A model generated the notes under the pieces. It had not been told where the DNA came from, did no database searches, and saw only the letters and a program-made list of their open reading frames with translations. A program made the translations under genes and the position numbers. This document shows positions 11,375 through 23,109 of a DNA stretch of 64,000 nucleotides, piece after piece. Numbering within the stretch: the stretch's first letter is position 1; each line of letters opens with the position of its first letter. The DNA is from Azolla caroliniana (taxonomy: Eukaryota > Polypodiophyta), in contig JBHGNT010000015.1 in NCBI GenBank assembly GCA_043228905.1, positions 13,826,001-13,890,000 on the forward strand, read 5' to 3'.

Positions 11375-11800
11375 ACGGTGAGATGTGACAACCGCCTTTT
11401 CGAACGATGTTCGGAACGACAATTCCAGATGCCAAGGGCAAGATCAGAGCCCACCTACGCCTTAGTGGTAGCGAAACCTTTTCCGAGGGAGTCATATAAT
11501 GCATCTCCAGTGAATACTCTGACTCCGATGGAGATTGACACTACACGTCGTTGCGGACCGTTACCGGAAGAAGGGGGGTCGCAAATTGACTGTCTTTATT
11601 GTGATGGACCAGAGCATATTGCAATAAATTGTCCCCATAGGCCAAGAAGACAGGTAAACCAAATAGTTGCTAGTTCTAATTGTACTAAACCCAAGTCTAT
11701 TCCAGTAGGAATATCTGATAGTCCTAATAGTACTAATAGCCCAAATCTAGTGAACAAATTTGATGTCCTTAGTCAGTTAGAAGAAGAGTTAAACGACTAA
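11375..11800 (+). pseudogene. Gypsy-1 gag, C-terminal part with zinc knuckle
   Basis: Continues the capsid-nucleocapsid frame. It holds a CX2C zinc-knuckle remnant (CLYCDGPEHIAINC) near residue 74 of the frame and a Ser/Asn-rich tail ending in an acidic LEEELND. Confidence 0.75.
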
Positions 11801-11826
11801 GTCCAGCCAAAATAAGAGCTGTTTAG

Positions 11827-12750
11827 TTGGACAACCCTAGATCTGTGCAACCCATTAGTGGTTTCATTCCCTATAAGCAAGTTAGCAATGTGTTCGTAGC
11901 CCAAGTTACAATTAGTACTAAAAGTACCCCTCCAGTACATGTCTTAGCACTTCTAGATTCTGGAGCTAATTCTTGCTTCATGGATAGGAATTTTGCCCAA
12001 GCTCATCAGATATCTCTCAGAAAACTCACGTGTCCAGCCTCTGTAGTAGTCATTGATGGTCATCCCATTGCTTCCGGAAATATCATAGAAGAGTCAGAGC
12101 CCGTTAATATTGTCCTAGATAATCTAGCGTGTGTAGTATCATTTAATATAATTAGTATCTTAGAACATCCCATTGTTTTAGGATTACCATGGTTTGAATT
12201 ACATAACCAAGACATAGATTGGAGAACAAGAGAAATCCAGTATCAACAAGCCCAAGGATCTACTGATAAGATTGCAACCATTTCGTTACATTAGTTGCGG
12301 GAAGAAGGACGCAAGGAAGAAATGTTTCTCTTCGCAATATTAGTAAAACCCTCCGACACCACTAAAGAGGAGTCCACCGTTCAACTTCCAAAGAAGTATC
12401 ATCATTATGCCAATGTGTTCGATAAAGTACAAGCCAATACGCTTCCTCACCATCGACCGTATGATTGCCCCATAGATTTACAACCGGGAAAAGAGCCACC
12501 ATGGGGACCGATCTATAATTTGTCACCAACCAAGCTAGAAGTCCTTCGAGCCTATATAGAGGAGAATTTGGAAAATGGTTTCATTCGGCATTCACAATCT
12601 CCAACCAGTGCACCCATTTTCTTCATCAAGAAAAAGGATGGATCACTTCGTCTCATTGTAGATTACCGTGGCTTGAATAAGGTCACCATTAGAAATAGGT
12701 ATACACTTCCCCTTATCTCAAGTCTTTTAGAATGGATCAATGGTGCAAGG
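11827..12750 (+). pseudogene. Gypsy-1 protease and start of reverse transcriptase
   Basis: An aspartic protease motif LLDSGANSCFMDR lies near 11956. The frame then stops at 12292-12294 and continues to RT words PYDCPIDLQPG, FFIKKKDGSLRLIVDYRGLN and TLPLIS. The RT is cut at 12750 by Copia-A after the INGAR codons. It resumes at 24143 with FFTKI, the normal next residues. Confidence 0.85.
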
Positions 12751-13316
12751 TGACGAGAATCGTGGAATATTGCTCGGCCACAACCGAGTCTTGAATCACA
12801 GAAATGGGAATAAAAAAAGAGAGTACACAGAACAATGACATAGGATGTTTACGTGGAAAAAACCCTAATACGGAAAAGCCACGAGAGCCCATAGACTCCA
12901 AACTATCACTATGCGGAGAAGGGGTACAATCAGAGACTTGGAGGCAACGACCTCGAGCTCTATTTCTTCGCCCAATGGCGGTTACAATAGAGTATCACTC
13001 TGTATCTCTCTCTCCCTCTCTCTCTGTCACTCTTTATCTATAAGTTACAACAATACTTACAACAATATGACAACCCTTCTAAAGTGATTGCCCTAAGTCC
13101 TATTTATACTTATATGAACTTAGGGCTATTTATACTTATGAACTAGCCTCAATTGGCTTACTCAAAACATATTTATAGATCTGTCTCTCTTTTCGGTTCT
13201 CACCGGCTCTCTTCCGGTTCTCACGGGTCTCCTCTGGTTTCCAGATCTCTTCTCGTTCTCACCGGGTCCTCTTCATTCATCCCCGGATCCCATCCGGAGG
13301 GACCGATTTCCCAACA
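12751..13316 (-). repeat. Copia-A 3' LTR
   Basis: Plus-strand ends TGACGAGAATC and TTCCCAACA; the counterpart is 23615-24137. It contains a CT-rich run near 13004-13026. A TATAAATA-like box lies on the sense (minus) strand near 13105. Confidence 0.88.
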
Positions 13317-16300
13317 ATCTCCTCCTTCACTCTGGCATGGGATGTCTCGTCAGCCCAATCCGCTTTCGGCACGCGTCCAACTTGTCGGTTGTCAGCACCT
13401 TGGTCAGCATGTCTGACCCGTTCTCCTTCGTGTGGATCTTCTTCAACACGAACTCTTGATCTTCTACTCTCTCCCAAATCTAGTGGTTCCTCCATTGGAT
13501 ATGTTTCGTCTAGGAATGGTAGGACGCATTCTTCACAAGGTGGATGGCACTTTGATTATCACAGTAGAGCCGATATTCCTCCTGTTGGATCCCTAACTCT
13601 TCGATGAAGTCCTTCATCTAGATTATCTCCTTGTTGGCTTCTACAGCTACCATGTACTCCGCTTCCGTGGTTGACAATGCAACCGTCTTCGGCAACCTCG
13701 ACTGCCATGAAATAGCTCCCCCTGCATAAGTCATGATATATCCGGATGTAGACCGACTAGTATCTGCATCGGCCGACATATCCGAATCCGTGAATCCGTC
13801 AAGTTGGGGATTACCGGAGCCGAATCAAAGGCACATACTCGAAGTGCCCTTCAAATACCGGAGTATCCACTTGACCGTGTTCCAGTGCTCTCTTTCGGGA
13901 TTGCTCATGAATCGGCTTACCACTCCGACTGCATATCCGATATCTGGCCGGGTACATACCATCGCGTACATCAAGCTCCCAACGGCAGACGCATATGGTA
14001 TCTTTATCATATCCTTCTTCTCCGCCTTTGTCCTTGGGCTTTGTTTTCCGGATAGCTTGCAGTTTGTCGGACATGTTCAACCTTTGGAGTACCTTTGTCA
14101 CGTACTTCTCCTGTGACAACCACAACAGCTTCTTCGACCGGTCCCGGATGATATGCGTCCCCAATATTTGTCTTGTTGGACCCAAGTCTTTCATCGAGAA
14201 GGTCTGGTTCAGCGCCTTCTTCAACATCCGTATCTTGACTTGATCTTGTCTGATGATCAAAATGTCGTCCACGTACAAGAGTAGTATCAAGAAGTCTCCA
14301 CCGTCAAATTTCTTCACAAACACGCAGTGATCGGCTTGTGTTTTGTGGTACGCTTGATCGGTCATGAAGGAGTCGAACTTCTGGTACCATTTCCGGGGAG
14401 CTTGCTTCAGTCCATATAAGCTCTTCTTCATCCGGCACACCAGGTGCTCCTTCCCTTTCTTCTCAAATCCTTCCGGTTGCTGCATGTAGATCTCCTCTTC
14501 GAGGTCACCATGGAGGAATGCCGTCTTGACGTCTAGTTGCTCTACCTCGAGGTCCATGCTTGCCGCTATGCTCAGCACCGTCCAGATGGAAGCCATCTTA
14601 ACTACCGGGGCAAAGATCTCAACAAAATCCACTCCTTTCTTCTGTTGGAAGCCCTTCACCATGATCCGAGCCTTATACCTTGGTGGATTCCCTGCGTCTC
14701 CTGGTTTCAGCTTGTACACCCACTTGTTTTGGAGTGCTCTCTTCCCTTTCGGCAACTCCGTCAGTTCATATGTGTGGTTCTCATGCAGGGAATCCATCTC
14801 ATCCTACATGGCACTCAACCACTTGTGGTTGTGGGTGTCTCTCTTTGCTTCTTCAAAGCTTTCCGGCTCCCCCTCATCGGTTAGCAACACATGCTCGACA
14901 TCCAGAAATCTCCAGGGGGCTCTTCTCTCTCAAAGACGATATCTCTGTCCTTGGTTTTTTATTACTAGTTCCTCCGTTTGTTCCTCATCCAAATCCAATT
15001 CGGGATCTTGTCCGGTTCCGGTGTCTCCTCCTCCTCCTCCTTCTTCTTCTTCGGGCGGTTCGGTTTCTTGTCTATAACCGGCCGGTTCGTCGAGTGTCAA
15101 CCGGTTACCGGCTAACATCTGGTTTTTATACGGGTATATCCTTTTGTCCTAAAGCCGGTTTTCATTGGATGATTTGGATTTCGTCACCTTCTTATCCGAC
15201 TCCCAGTTGGCAATGGTCCCGTCTTCCATGAAGACTATGTCCCGACTCCGGAACACCTTCTTGTCGACCAAATCCCACACCTAGTAACTGAACTCATCAT
15301 CGCCGTATCCAAGGAATATGCATGGTCGGGACTTCGGATCAAGCTTTGCTCTATTGTCCTTCGCCACATGCATGTATGCGAGACATCCGAACACCTTTAG
15401 ATGTCGGTAAGATACATTCTTACCGGTCCATACTTTCTGCGGTGAGTCTCCATCCAAGGGTACTGAGGGTGATCTGTTTATCACATAGGTCGCCGTCGTT
15501 AGCGCCTCAGCCCAAAACATCTTGGGTAACTTGGCATGTGCTAGCATGCTTCGAACTCTCTCCATCATGGTCTGGTTCATCCTTTTAGCTAGCTCATTCA
15601 ATTCTGGCATCTTTGGCACGGTAAATTCGAGCCGGATTCCCTTTGACCGACAGTACTCCTCGAACTACCCCCGATATTCTCCTCCATTATCCGCTTGAAC
15701 TGCCTTCAGCTTCCGGTCGGTTTCTCTTTCCACTCTCACGTGGAGCTCCTTGAAGACGGATAACACTTGATCCTTCGTCTTCAACGGTGAGACCCACAAC
15801 TTCCGACTGTGGTCGTCTATGAACGTCATGAAGTATTGCGATTCGGCATGTGACTTCGTGTCGACTTGACACATCGGTATGCACCAGCTCCAGTGGTGCA
15901 TTCCGTCTCATCGGTGGCCTTGAGCGGAAGGAGGTTCGGTTTTGCTTGTCGGCCAAGTAATCGGTGCACTTCTCAAGTTGCATGTCCTTCACCGGAATGA
16001 GATTGTCTTCGGCAAGCCTCTTCATCCCCTTCCCACTCATGTGACATAGTCTTTTGTGCCACAGCTCACCGATAGTGTCGGATGCCACATTCATTTCTTC
16101 CCGGCATATCCGGGCATGCATCAGATATAGCGTGTTGACCTTCCAGGCTTGAGCCACTATTAGGCTCCCTTTACTGAACTTCATAACTCCGTTCCAGATG
16201 CTACCCATGTAGCCCTCATCATCTAGCCGACTGACTGATATCAGGTTCAGTTGAACCTCCGGAACGTGTCGGACATCCTTCAACAACAATTTGCATCCGG

Positions 16301-17402
16301 TTGATGTTGTCAACGACACATATCCTATGCCGACAATTTGACATGTACCTTCATTCCCCATCCGGTCACAACCATGATCACCGATTGTGTAGGATGAGAA
16401 GCATTTCTAATCCGGTGTCAAGTGGAACGATACTCTAGAATCGACAACCCACGTTGTCTCGTCACCAACAAGGTTTAACTCATTCTCTTCGGTGATGAGC
16501 ATCAGTTCCTCTTCACTTGTCACGATCGCCGACATTCCTTTCCGATCCGGGCCTCTCCGGTCCGAACCGTTTTGGTCCGAACTCTTCTTCGAATCGGTGG
16601 TGCCGGTTTCCTTCTCTTTTCGGAAATGCCACATTCACTTCTTCCCGTCATATTGGTGGTGACAGTTCTTCTAGAAGTGCCCCAGCTTCCCACAGTAGAA
16701 GCAAGTAGGCCTCCCCCTTGACTTCAACCTCGTTCCTGGTTTGTCCCGGTTTTGAGGACTCCAATATCGGCCTCTTCCCTGGTTGTCTTCATCTTTTGTG
16801 ACCAAGGCCTTTGGATCAGTTCTGGACTCCTGGTTCTTCTGGCAAGCTTCTTCATCTAGCAAGCTTGATTTTACCCTTGCTAGGGACAATTGTTTTCCTT
16901 CTGGCCCGACGTTGTCCAACGTGACAACTAACATCTCCCAACTGTTCGGGAGGGAACCGAGTAGGAGTAATGCGAGTACCTCATCAGCGAGAGGTACTTC
17001 CAACGAGGTTGCTTGATGTATTAGCCCCTAGAAGTCATTCATGTGCTCAGCCATACTGGAGTTGTCTTGGTACCAAAGCCTCACTAGCTTCAAGAATACC
17101 GAAACCCAATTAACGACATTCTTGTTCTAGAACATGATGCTAATCTTCTCCCAGAGTTCATGAGCCTTGCTCTCTTCATTGGAGTTGTTGTACAGACTCA
17201 TGTAGATGAAGCACCGGATGTATGCCATCATCTTCATGTGCATCACCTCCCACACTGTGGCATCGATCTTGTCCGGTCTCTTGTCCCCGAACTGAACTAG
17301 CAACCAAAGATCTTTAACCACAAGCATATCCCTCATCTTCGACTTCCACACTGAGTAGTTGGAGCTGGTGAGCTTGAACATGCTACCGAATGATTCTTCC
17401 AT
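13317..17402 (-). pseudogene. Copia-A gag-pol polyprotein, broken
   Basis: Minus-strand fragments in order: Gag 17127-17402 (start MEESFGSMFKLTSSNYSVWK), Gag with zinc knuckle CFYCGKLGHF (16671-17003), protease WVVDSRVSFHLTP (the usual DSGAS is altered to DSRVS, 16407-16634), integrase (15281-16361, DNGGEY present), RT (13811-14797, LLYVDDILI), and an RNase H end decayed near 13317-13810. There are many stops and frameshifts. It is most like Copia-C, which encodes the intact version. Confidence 0.85.
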
Positions 17403-17613
17403 TTCCTGTGTTGTTCGCTCATATACCGTTTGACAAGAATCATGGAATATTGCTCGGCCACAACCGAGTCTTGAATCACAGAAATGGGAATAAAAAAGAG
17501 AGTACATAGAACAATGACACAAGATGTTTATGTGGAAAAAACCCTAATAGGGAAAAAACCACGGGAGCCCACAGACTCCAAACTATCACTATGAGGAGAA
17601 GGGGTACAATTAG
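16927..17613 (-). repeat. Left copy of 687-bp duplication flanking Copia-B
   Basis: Covers part of Copia-A gag, the primer-binding area and the first 183 bp of its LTR (17431-17613). It is repeated at 23110-23797. I can see only about three differences, among them a C/A at the 'cacctc' word and a one-base indel beside the primer site. Confidence 0.9.
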
Positions 17614-17789
17614 TGTCGAATACATGTGTATAATGGACGTATTCACACTATCCCGTTTTGGCCATTTATGTAATTAGCATAAAGGGTAGTTGCCCTAAGT
17701 CGGTCACTATATATAGTGACCTTGTAACCTTTTTGTAAGGTTGGTTGTTGTAGTATTATTGCTTTGAGAAATAGAGAAAATCTTGTGTG

Positions 17790-17842
<53 letters not shown>

Positions 17843-17927
17843 AACGACATAGAAACTGTCATACGCAGGGAATAAACAGGAATCGAGTGCTTCTTGATCT
17901 TCCGCACTGACGACATTGCTTACAACA
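17614..17927 (+). repeat. Copia-B 5' LTR
   Basis: TGTCGAATACATG to GCTTACAACA, 314 bp. It includes the palindromic TATA region at 17702-17721, a short stem AACCTT/AAGGTT just downstream, and (CT)24 at 17791-17838. Confidence 0.95.
17702..17721. promoter_or_regulatory. Palindromic TATA box of Copia-B
   Basis: GGTCACTATATATAGTGACC is a perfect 20-bp palindrome whose centre is the only TATA-like element of the LTR. The same sequence occurs in the 3' LTR near 22895-22914. Core promoter role is inferred from position. Confidence 0.6.
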
Positions 17928-17929
17928 TC

Positions 17930-17941
17930 TGGTATCAGAGC
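17930..17941 (+). promoter_or_regulatory. Copia-B primer-binding site (tRNA-iMet)
   Basis: TGGTATCAGAGC starts two bases after the 5' LTR; this is the usual complement to the 3' end of plant initiator tRNA-Met. The following ~650 bp to the ATG is an untranslated leader. Confidence 0.92.
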
Positions 17942-18596
17942 CTGCACAGTAGTCGGTTCTTCAATCCGCTGTCGGCCGTCGTCTCTGCATTCGGTTTCCT
18001 GCGTCATTCGAAGAAGAGAGAAGAAGAAGAAAAACCAGGTTTGCATCTCATCGCGTTAGATTATCTTGCTTGGAGTAAGCCAGCAGGTTGTACTCCGTTC
18101 CTTGTGATCGCAACCGCTCGAGGTGAAATCCCCTTGTGCAACATTGACACGATCGTGCTCCACTCGGTTAAACGGCATCCGAAAAGGTCATTGAACGCTG
18201 TTCGCCGCTCGTTGTAACCACTCGGTGCAGATCGGTCTCAAGACAACAACCCCAAATTCGTGCTTCATCTGGCTGATCGACATTCGGGAGGATCAGTTGG
18301 ATCCGTCTCTCTCGTTGCTGCAGTCAACCGAAGCAGAATCGGTCCAGATAATCGGTTTCAATAATCGGTATTCGGCATATATATCCGAAGCGAACCGGGC
18401 TCACTCCGACTCGGCAACATTCGGGAAGACCAGTCGGTTCTGTCCCTCAAGTTACCGGAGTCAATTCGAGCAAGTTCCGAAGCCGAACCGACTCGGGTTC
18501 AAATCCGACTAGAACGATATCGGGTGAGCCAACTGGCTGCACTCCAACAAGGTTCGTAGTCAACTCCGAACCGAGCTTCGTCAACCAAAACCGAAC

Positions 18597-21500
18597 TTGA
18601 TGGCATCAACATCCGGCTCGTCAGAAATGAGTCTCCGAAAGTTCGATGGATCGAACTTCAACTTCTGGAAGGAACAAATGCAGGACTATCTCATAGTCAA
18701 GGGGCAAATCGATCCCATCGAAAATGAAGAACCTCCAGAAGGATACAAACCAATTGAGTGGCAGAAGCTGGACAGAATCGTCCGCGCCACGATTCGGATG
18801 CACCTATCGGAATCGGTATACTTTACGGTGCAATCGTGTACGACAGCATTCGAACTGTGGAAAACACTGTCGGACACTTACGAAAAGAAGGTCGCCGCAA
18901 CGAAGATGTTTCTGATCCGGCGCCTCTACAACTTGCGGATGAAAGAATCCGATTCGGTCCAAGCACACCTCAATGAGTACGAAAGCATAAGCTCCCAAAT
19001 CTCGTCACAGGGGACGGCAATCGAGGATGAACTCAGAGCAATGATACTCATGAGCAGCCTTCCCTCATCATGGGAAACTTTCGTCACAACCGTGTGCAAT
19101 GCGTCAACCACGGCTGTTAAATACTCCGAAGTCACGAGCGCAATCCTGACCGAAGCAGCTCGGAGAAAGTCTTTCGCCAAAGACTCAACAGACGACGCTT
19201 ATGTAGTACAAGGTTCGACAGACCGATCGAACATACGAGGAAGAGATTCCTCACGGCCGCCGAACAATCAGCGAAGACGGAGCCAGTCACGGGATAACCG
19301 AATCTGCAACTATTGCAAGAAACCCGGACACATCAAAGCCGACTGCCGCGCACTCAAGAACAAGAACAACAAGAAGAGTGGCCGGCATGAGGAGATCAAT
19401 TACGTCAGCTTCTCGGCCGATGTACTACCGGACGACCCGAATATACTGTCAATCGAAAATCCAGTCGGATCCGAAGTTCTGCTCACGACTGAAGAATCGA
19501 GCACATGGCTCTTGGATTCGGGCGCGTCATTTCACGTGACTCCTCATAGATCCCAATTTCGGCAATATACGATCCGTCACTCCGACTCAGTTCGAGTCGG
19601 CAACTCACAACACTGTGACATCATCGGAATCGGCACAGTAGAGCTCAACCTTGCAGGTGGCTCTACACTTGTACTCCACAATGTCCGACATGTACCCGAG
19701 CTCTCAAGGCCATTGATCTCAGTCGGACAACTAGATGAAGACGGCATTCGTGCCGGTTTTTCTTCGGGAGGGTGGACACTCCACAGGGGGAACCTCCTGC
19801 TTGCTAGAGGACCCAAGATACACTCCCTGTATCCGTTACATGTTACGCTCAGAGAGGGTAACCTGTTTTTGGTGGATATTCCTGTGTCATCACTATGGCA
19901 CCGAAGATTAGGACACCTCAGCAAGGCCGGCATCACGCATCTATCTAGAGCCGGATACATCCCCAAACTCTCCTTCTCCGACCATCAATTCTGCGAGCAT
20001 TGCCAGTATGGCAAACAAGTAGCCGCATCACACCCGACATCAGCACCAAGAGAAACGAGACCTCTTGATTTAGTCCATTCGGACGTCTGTGGCCCAATGC
20101 CGCATCAGTCTCTAGGCGGTGCCTCTTACTTCGTCAGTTTTATTGACGATTCGACTCGAAAGGTGTGGGCTTATCCAATTCGCACCAAAGATCGTGTCTT
20201 CTCGATCTTCACCGATTGGCTCGCTATGGTGGAAAATCAAGCCGACCGAAAGCTGAAATGCCTTCGGACAGACAATGGGGGAGAGTTCAAATCCGAAGAA
20301 TTCGTCAAATTCTGCCGACAACGCGGCATCCGATGTGAATTTACGGCACCACACAGTCCGGAGCAAAACGGGATTGCAGAACGAATGAATCGGACAATCC
20401 AAGAACGGATAGTTTCCATGCTCCAACACTCCCGACTGTCGGATGGCTTCTGGGCAGAGGCTCTACTCACGGCAGTACACATAATCAATATGTCGCCAAG
20501 TAGACCTCTAGGACTTCAAATTCCTCAGGAACTATGGATCGGCAGTAAGCCGAATTACGACAAGCTGAGGACCTTCGGATGCGAGGCGTACGCCCTCATT
20601 CCGAAAGATGATCGCCGAAAACTTGCACCTCGGTCCAGGAAATGCATTTTCCTTGGATATGGATCAGACGGCGAAATGGGATACCGACTCTGGGACCCCG
20701 AACGCAGACAAATCGTTCGAAGTTCGGACGTTGTGTTCAACGAGTCGGCTATGAATCCATCAGTCGAAAAACCGATCGAAGTCCGAAGGGTAACATTCTC
20801 CGATGTGCCGACCCTTCAAGAAGGCCCCGCTCTCAACACACGGTCAGCTTCACGGGTAGCTGAACCTTATACTACCGACTCGGACAACTCTGACTCGGCA
20901 CAGCCGAATGATTCGGTTTCGGACCATCCGACCTCGATACCCAATGCGACCAGTCCAATCATACCTCGACGATCCGAGAGACTGTCGCAACCTCCGGAGA
21001 GGTATTCTCCTGGAATTTTCTTCACCGACGCCGGCGAACCGACGTCTTACGAAGAAGCATCGACATCTGTCAATTCGGCCACCTGGCATCTGGCGATGGA
21101 GTCGGAAATGCACTCCATTCGGGCAAACAAGACTTGGGATCTGGTCGAATTACCTAGGAACCGACGTGCTCTTCCTTGCAAGTGGGTTTATCGACTAAAA
21201 GAGACGTCTGATTCGACCACCCCAAAGTACAAGGCCAGATTAGTTGCGAAGGGCTTCCGACAAGAATATGGCGTCGACTTCGACGAGATTTTTTCACCAG
21301 TGGTGAAAATGACAACCCTTCGTTTTCTGTTCGGCGTCGTGGCAGCCGACAACTTGGAGCTGATTCAGCTAGATGTCAAAACAGCCTTCCTCCATGGTGA
21401 TCTCGAGGAGGAAATTTATATGGAGCAGCCAAAAGGCTTCGTGGCAACTGGCCAAGAACATCTAGTCTGCCGACTCAGGAAGAGTCTATACGGCCTCAAA

Positions 21501-22613
21501 CAGGCACCGCGACAATGGTACAAGAAGTTCGACGACTTCATCCAATCGATCGGCTTCTCCAAAAGCGATGAGGACCATTGTCTCTTCACCAACACAGCTC
21601 AAGATGGATCACCCATCTTCCTCATCATTTACGTGGACGACATGCTAATTTCTGGACGCCACGCGGGCGAACTTGCCGATCTCATTCGGCAACTGCGGTT
21701 GAAGTTTGCCATGAAGGACCTCGGTCCGGCACGACACATCCTTGGCATGAAGATTAGTCGGCATCGCGATAAACGACATCTCTTTTTGTCTCAGACCGAC
21801 TATATCGGACGTGTCTTGGAACGCTTCAACATGCAATCAGCCAAATCTGCTTCAACCCCGCTCCCAATGAATCTTCGGCTCTCTCAGCGAGACTGCCCGA
21901 CATCCGGCCCGGAGGGGGAAGATATGAAGTCGGTACCGTATGCACCGGCAGTCGGCTCCCTTATGTACCTGATGGTCGCGACACGGCCTGATATTTCTCA
22001 CGCCGTAGGAGTCGTTAGCAGATTTATGCACAACCCTGGCCGATCGCATTGGAACGCAGTCAAGCATGTGTTCAGATATCTGGCTGGCACAAAAGACCAC
22101 GGCATTCTTTTCGGTCCGAACCGAACCTCAGGCGTAGTCGGTTACACCGACTCGGACTTCGCCGGCTGTATAGACAGTCGGAAATCAACAACCGGATACT
22201 GCTTCAAATTCGGCAATGGAGCAATCTCGTGGAAGTCGAAACTTCAGGAGTGCACAGCGACCTCAACGACCGAAGCTGAATATGTAGCTGCGTCCGACGC
22301 AGCAAAAGAAGCTTTGTGGCTCGGTCGGCTGGCGCACACGTTTCGACAAGTCGACCATGACTCGGCTCCAGTTGTCTACAGCGACAGTCAAGGTGCTGTT
22401 GCCTTGTCGAAAAATCCGGTTCACCACAACGCCTCCAAACATATCGATGTCCGATATCACTTCGTTCGGGACTGCGTCATTTCAGGGAAAATCGGTCTAG
22501 AGAAAATATCCACAACCGACAATGTCGCAGATGGAATGACCAAGTGTCTTTCGGCAGACCGTTTTCGGTCTCTTCGGCATCAGATGGGCGTAACGACAAA
22601 CCAGTCCGGTTAG
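18597..22613 (+). CDS. Copia-B Gag-Pol polyprotein, 1338 aa
   Basis: A single uninterrupted frame. Domains in order: Gag (UBN2-like, residues ~12-200), CCHC zinc knuckle CNYCKKPGHIKADC (~236-250), aspartic protease WLLDSGASFHVTP (~301-313), integrase HHCC zinc domain (~433-470), integrase core with VHSDVCGP, RTDNGGEF and NGIAERMNRT (~490-600), reverse transcriptase with IYVDDMLISG (~1008-1020), and RNase H with GYTDSDFAG, TTEAEY and YSDSQGA (~1180-1265). Length and order are normal for Ty1/Copia, and all catalytic words are present. The first codons are ATG ATG; either could start. Normally cleaved by its own protease, assembled in cytoplasmic particles, and integrated in the nucleus. Confidence 0.95.
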   Translation: MMASTSGSSEMSLRKFDGSNFNFWKEQMQDYLIVKGQIDPIENEEPPEGYKPIEWQKLDRIVRATIRMHLSESVYFTVQSCTTAFELWKTLSDTYEKKVAATKMFLIRRLYNLRMKESDSVQAHLNEYESISSQISSQGTAIEDELRAMILMSSLPSSWETFVTTVCNASTTAVKYSEVTSAILTEAARRKSFAKDSTDDAYVVQGSTDRSNIRGRDSSRPPNNQRRRSQSRDNRICNYCKKPGHIKADCRALKNKNNKKSGRHEEINYVSFSADVLPDDPNILSIENPVGSEVLLTTEESSTWLLDSGASFHVTPHRSQFRQYTIRHSDSVRVGNSQHCDIIGIGTVELNLAGGSTLVLHNVRHVPELSRPLISVGQLDEDGIRAGFSSGGWTLHRGNLLLARGPKIHSLYPLHVTLREGNLFLVDIPVSSLWHRRLGHLSKAGITHLSRAGYIPKLSFSDHQFCEHCQYGKQVAASHPTSAPRETRPLDLVHSDVCGPMPHQSLGGASYFVSFIDDSTRKVWAYPIRTKDRVFSIFTDWLAMVENQADRKLKCLRTDNGGEFKSEEFVKFCRQRGIRCEFTAPHSPEQNGIAERMNRTIQERIVSMLQHSRLSDGFWAEALLTAVHIINMSPSRPLGLQIPQELWIGSKPNYDKLRTFGCEAYALIPKDDRRKLAPRSRKCIFLGYGSDGEMGYRLWDPERRQIVRSSDVVFNESAMNPSVEKPIEVRRVTFSDVPTLQEGPALNTRSASRVAEPYTTDSDNSDSAQPNDSVSDHPTSIPNATSPIIPRRSERLSQPPERYSPGIFFTDAGEPTSYEEASTSVNSATWHLAMESEMHSIRANKTWDLVELPRNRRALPCKWVYRLKETSDSTTPKYKARLVAKGFRQEYGVDFDEIFSPVVKMTTLRFLFGVVAADNLELIQLDVKTAFLHGDLEEEIYMEQPKGFVATGQEHLVCRLRKSLYGLKQAPRQWYKKFDDFIQSIGFSKSDEDHCLFTNTAQDGSPIFLIIYVDDMLISGRHAGELADLIRQLRLKFAMKDLGPARHILGMKISRHRDKRHLFLSQTDYIGRVLERFNMQSAKSASTPLPMNLRLSQRDCPTSGPEGEDMKSVPYAPAVGSLMYLMVATRPDISHAVGVVSRFMHNPGRSHWNAVKHVFRYLAGTKDHGILFGPNRTSGVVGYTDSDFAGCIDSRKSTTGYCFKFGNGAISWKSKLQECTATSTTEAEYVAASDAAKEALWLGRLAHTFRQVDHDSAPVVYSDSQGAVALSKNPVHHNASKHIDVRYHFVRDCVISGKIGLEKISTTDNVADGMTKCLSADRFRSLRHQMGVTTNQSG

Positions 22614-22806
22614 AGCCGGACACAGAGCAGGATGGTTCCCGACAACCGACATCAGTTGCTTAATGATCGGCTTCAACTGTTCCGACCCGACCAGTTCGGT
22701 CTTCTGCCTTCGGACCCTGCCGACTCGAACAAAGCTGATATGTCCGAGAACCTAAGTCTATACCTGTAATCTAAGATAACCCATGTATACGCCCATTACG
22801 GGGGAG

Positions 22807-22982
22807 TGTCGAATACATGTGTATAATGGACGTATTCACACTATCCCGTTTTGGCCATTTATGTAATTAGCATAAAGGGTAGTTGCCCTAAGTCGGTCAC
22901 TATATATAGTGACCTTGTAACCTTTTTGTAAGGTTGGTTGTTGTAGTATTATTGCTTTGAGAAATAGAGAAAATCTTGTGTG

Positions 22983-23023
<41 letters not shown>

Positions 23024-23108
23024 AACGACATAGAAACTGTCATACGCAGGGAATAAACAGGAATCGAGTGCTTCTTGATCTTCCGCACTGACGACATTGC
23101 TTACAACA
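22807..23108 (+). repeat. Copia-B 3' LTR
   Basis: 302 bp; identical by eye to the 5' LTR apart from a (CT)n tract 12 bases shorter (22984-23019). Preceded by purine tract GGGGGAG at 22800-22806. Confidence 0.95.
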
Positions 23109-23109
23109 T

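Larger units (their letters stand above)
17614..23108 (+). mobile_element. Copia-B: young, apparently complete Ty1/Copia element
   Basis: Two LTRs (17614-17927 and 22807-23108) look identical except for CT-tract length (48 against 36 bases). A primer site TGGTATCAGAGC at 17930-17941 matches initiator tRNA-Met. A 1338-codon frame is open throughout, and a purine tract GGGGGAG precedes the 3' LTR. No 5-bp target duplication is seen (ATTAG against TACTA). Instead the host sequence is duplicated over 687 bp. By structure it could be autonomous. Confidence 0.93.

Noticed and set aside
17930-17941. tRNA gene fragment
   Set aside because: TGGTATCAGAGC is the primer-binding site complementary to a tRNA 3' end; no cloverleaf surrounds it.
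17707-18046. Minus-strand frames rich in Arg-Glu over the CT tract
   Set aside because: They are translations of the (CT)n microsatellite in the LTR; the same appears at 22900-23097.
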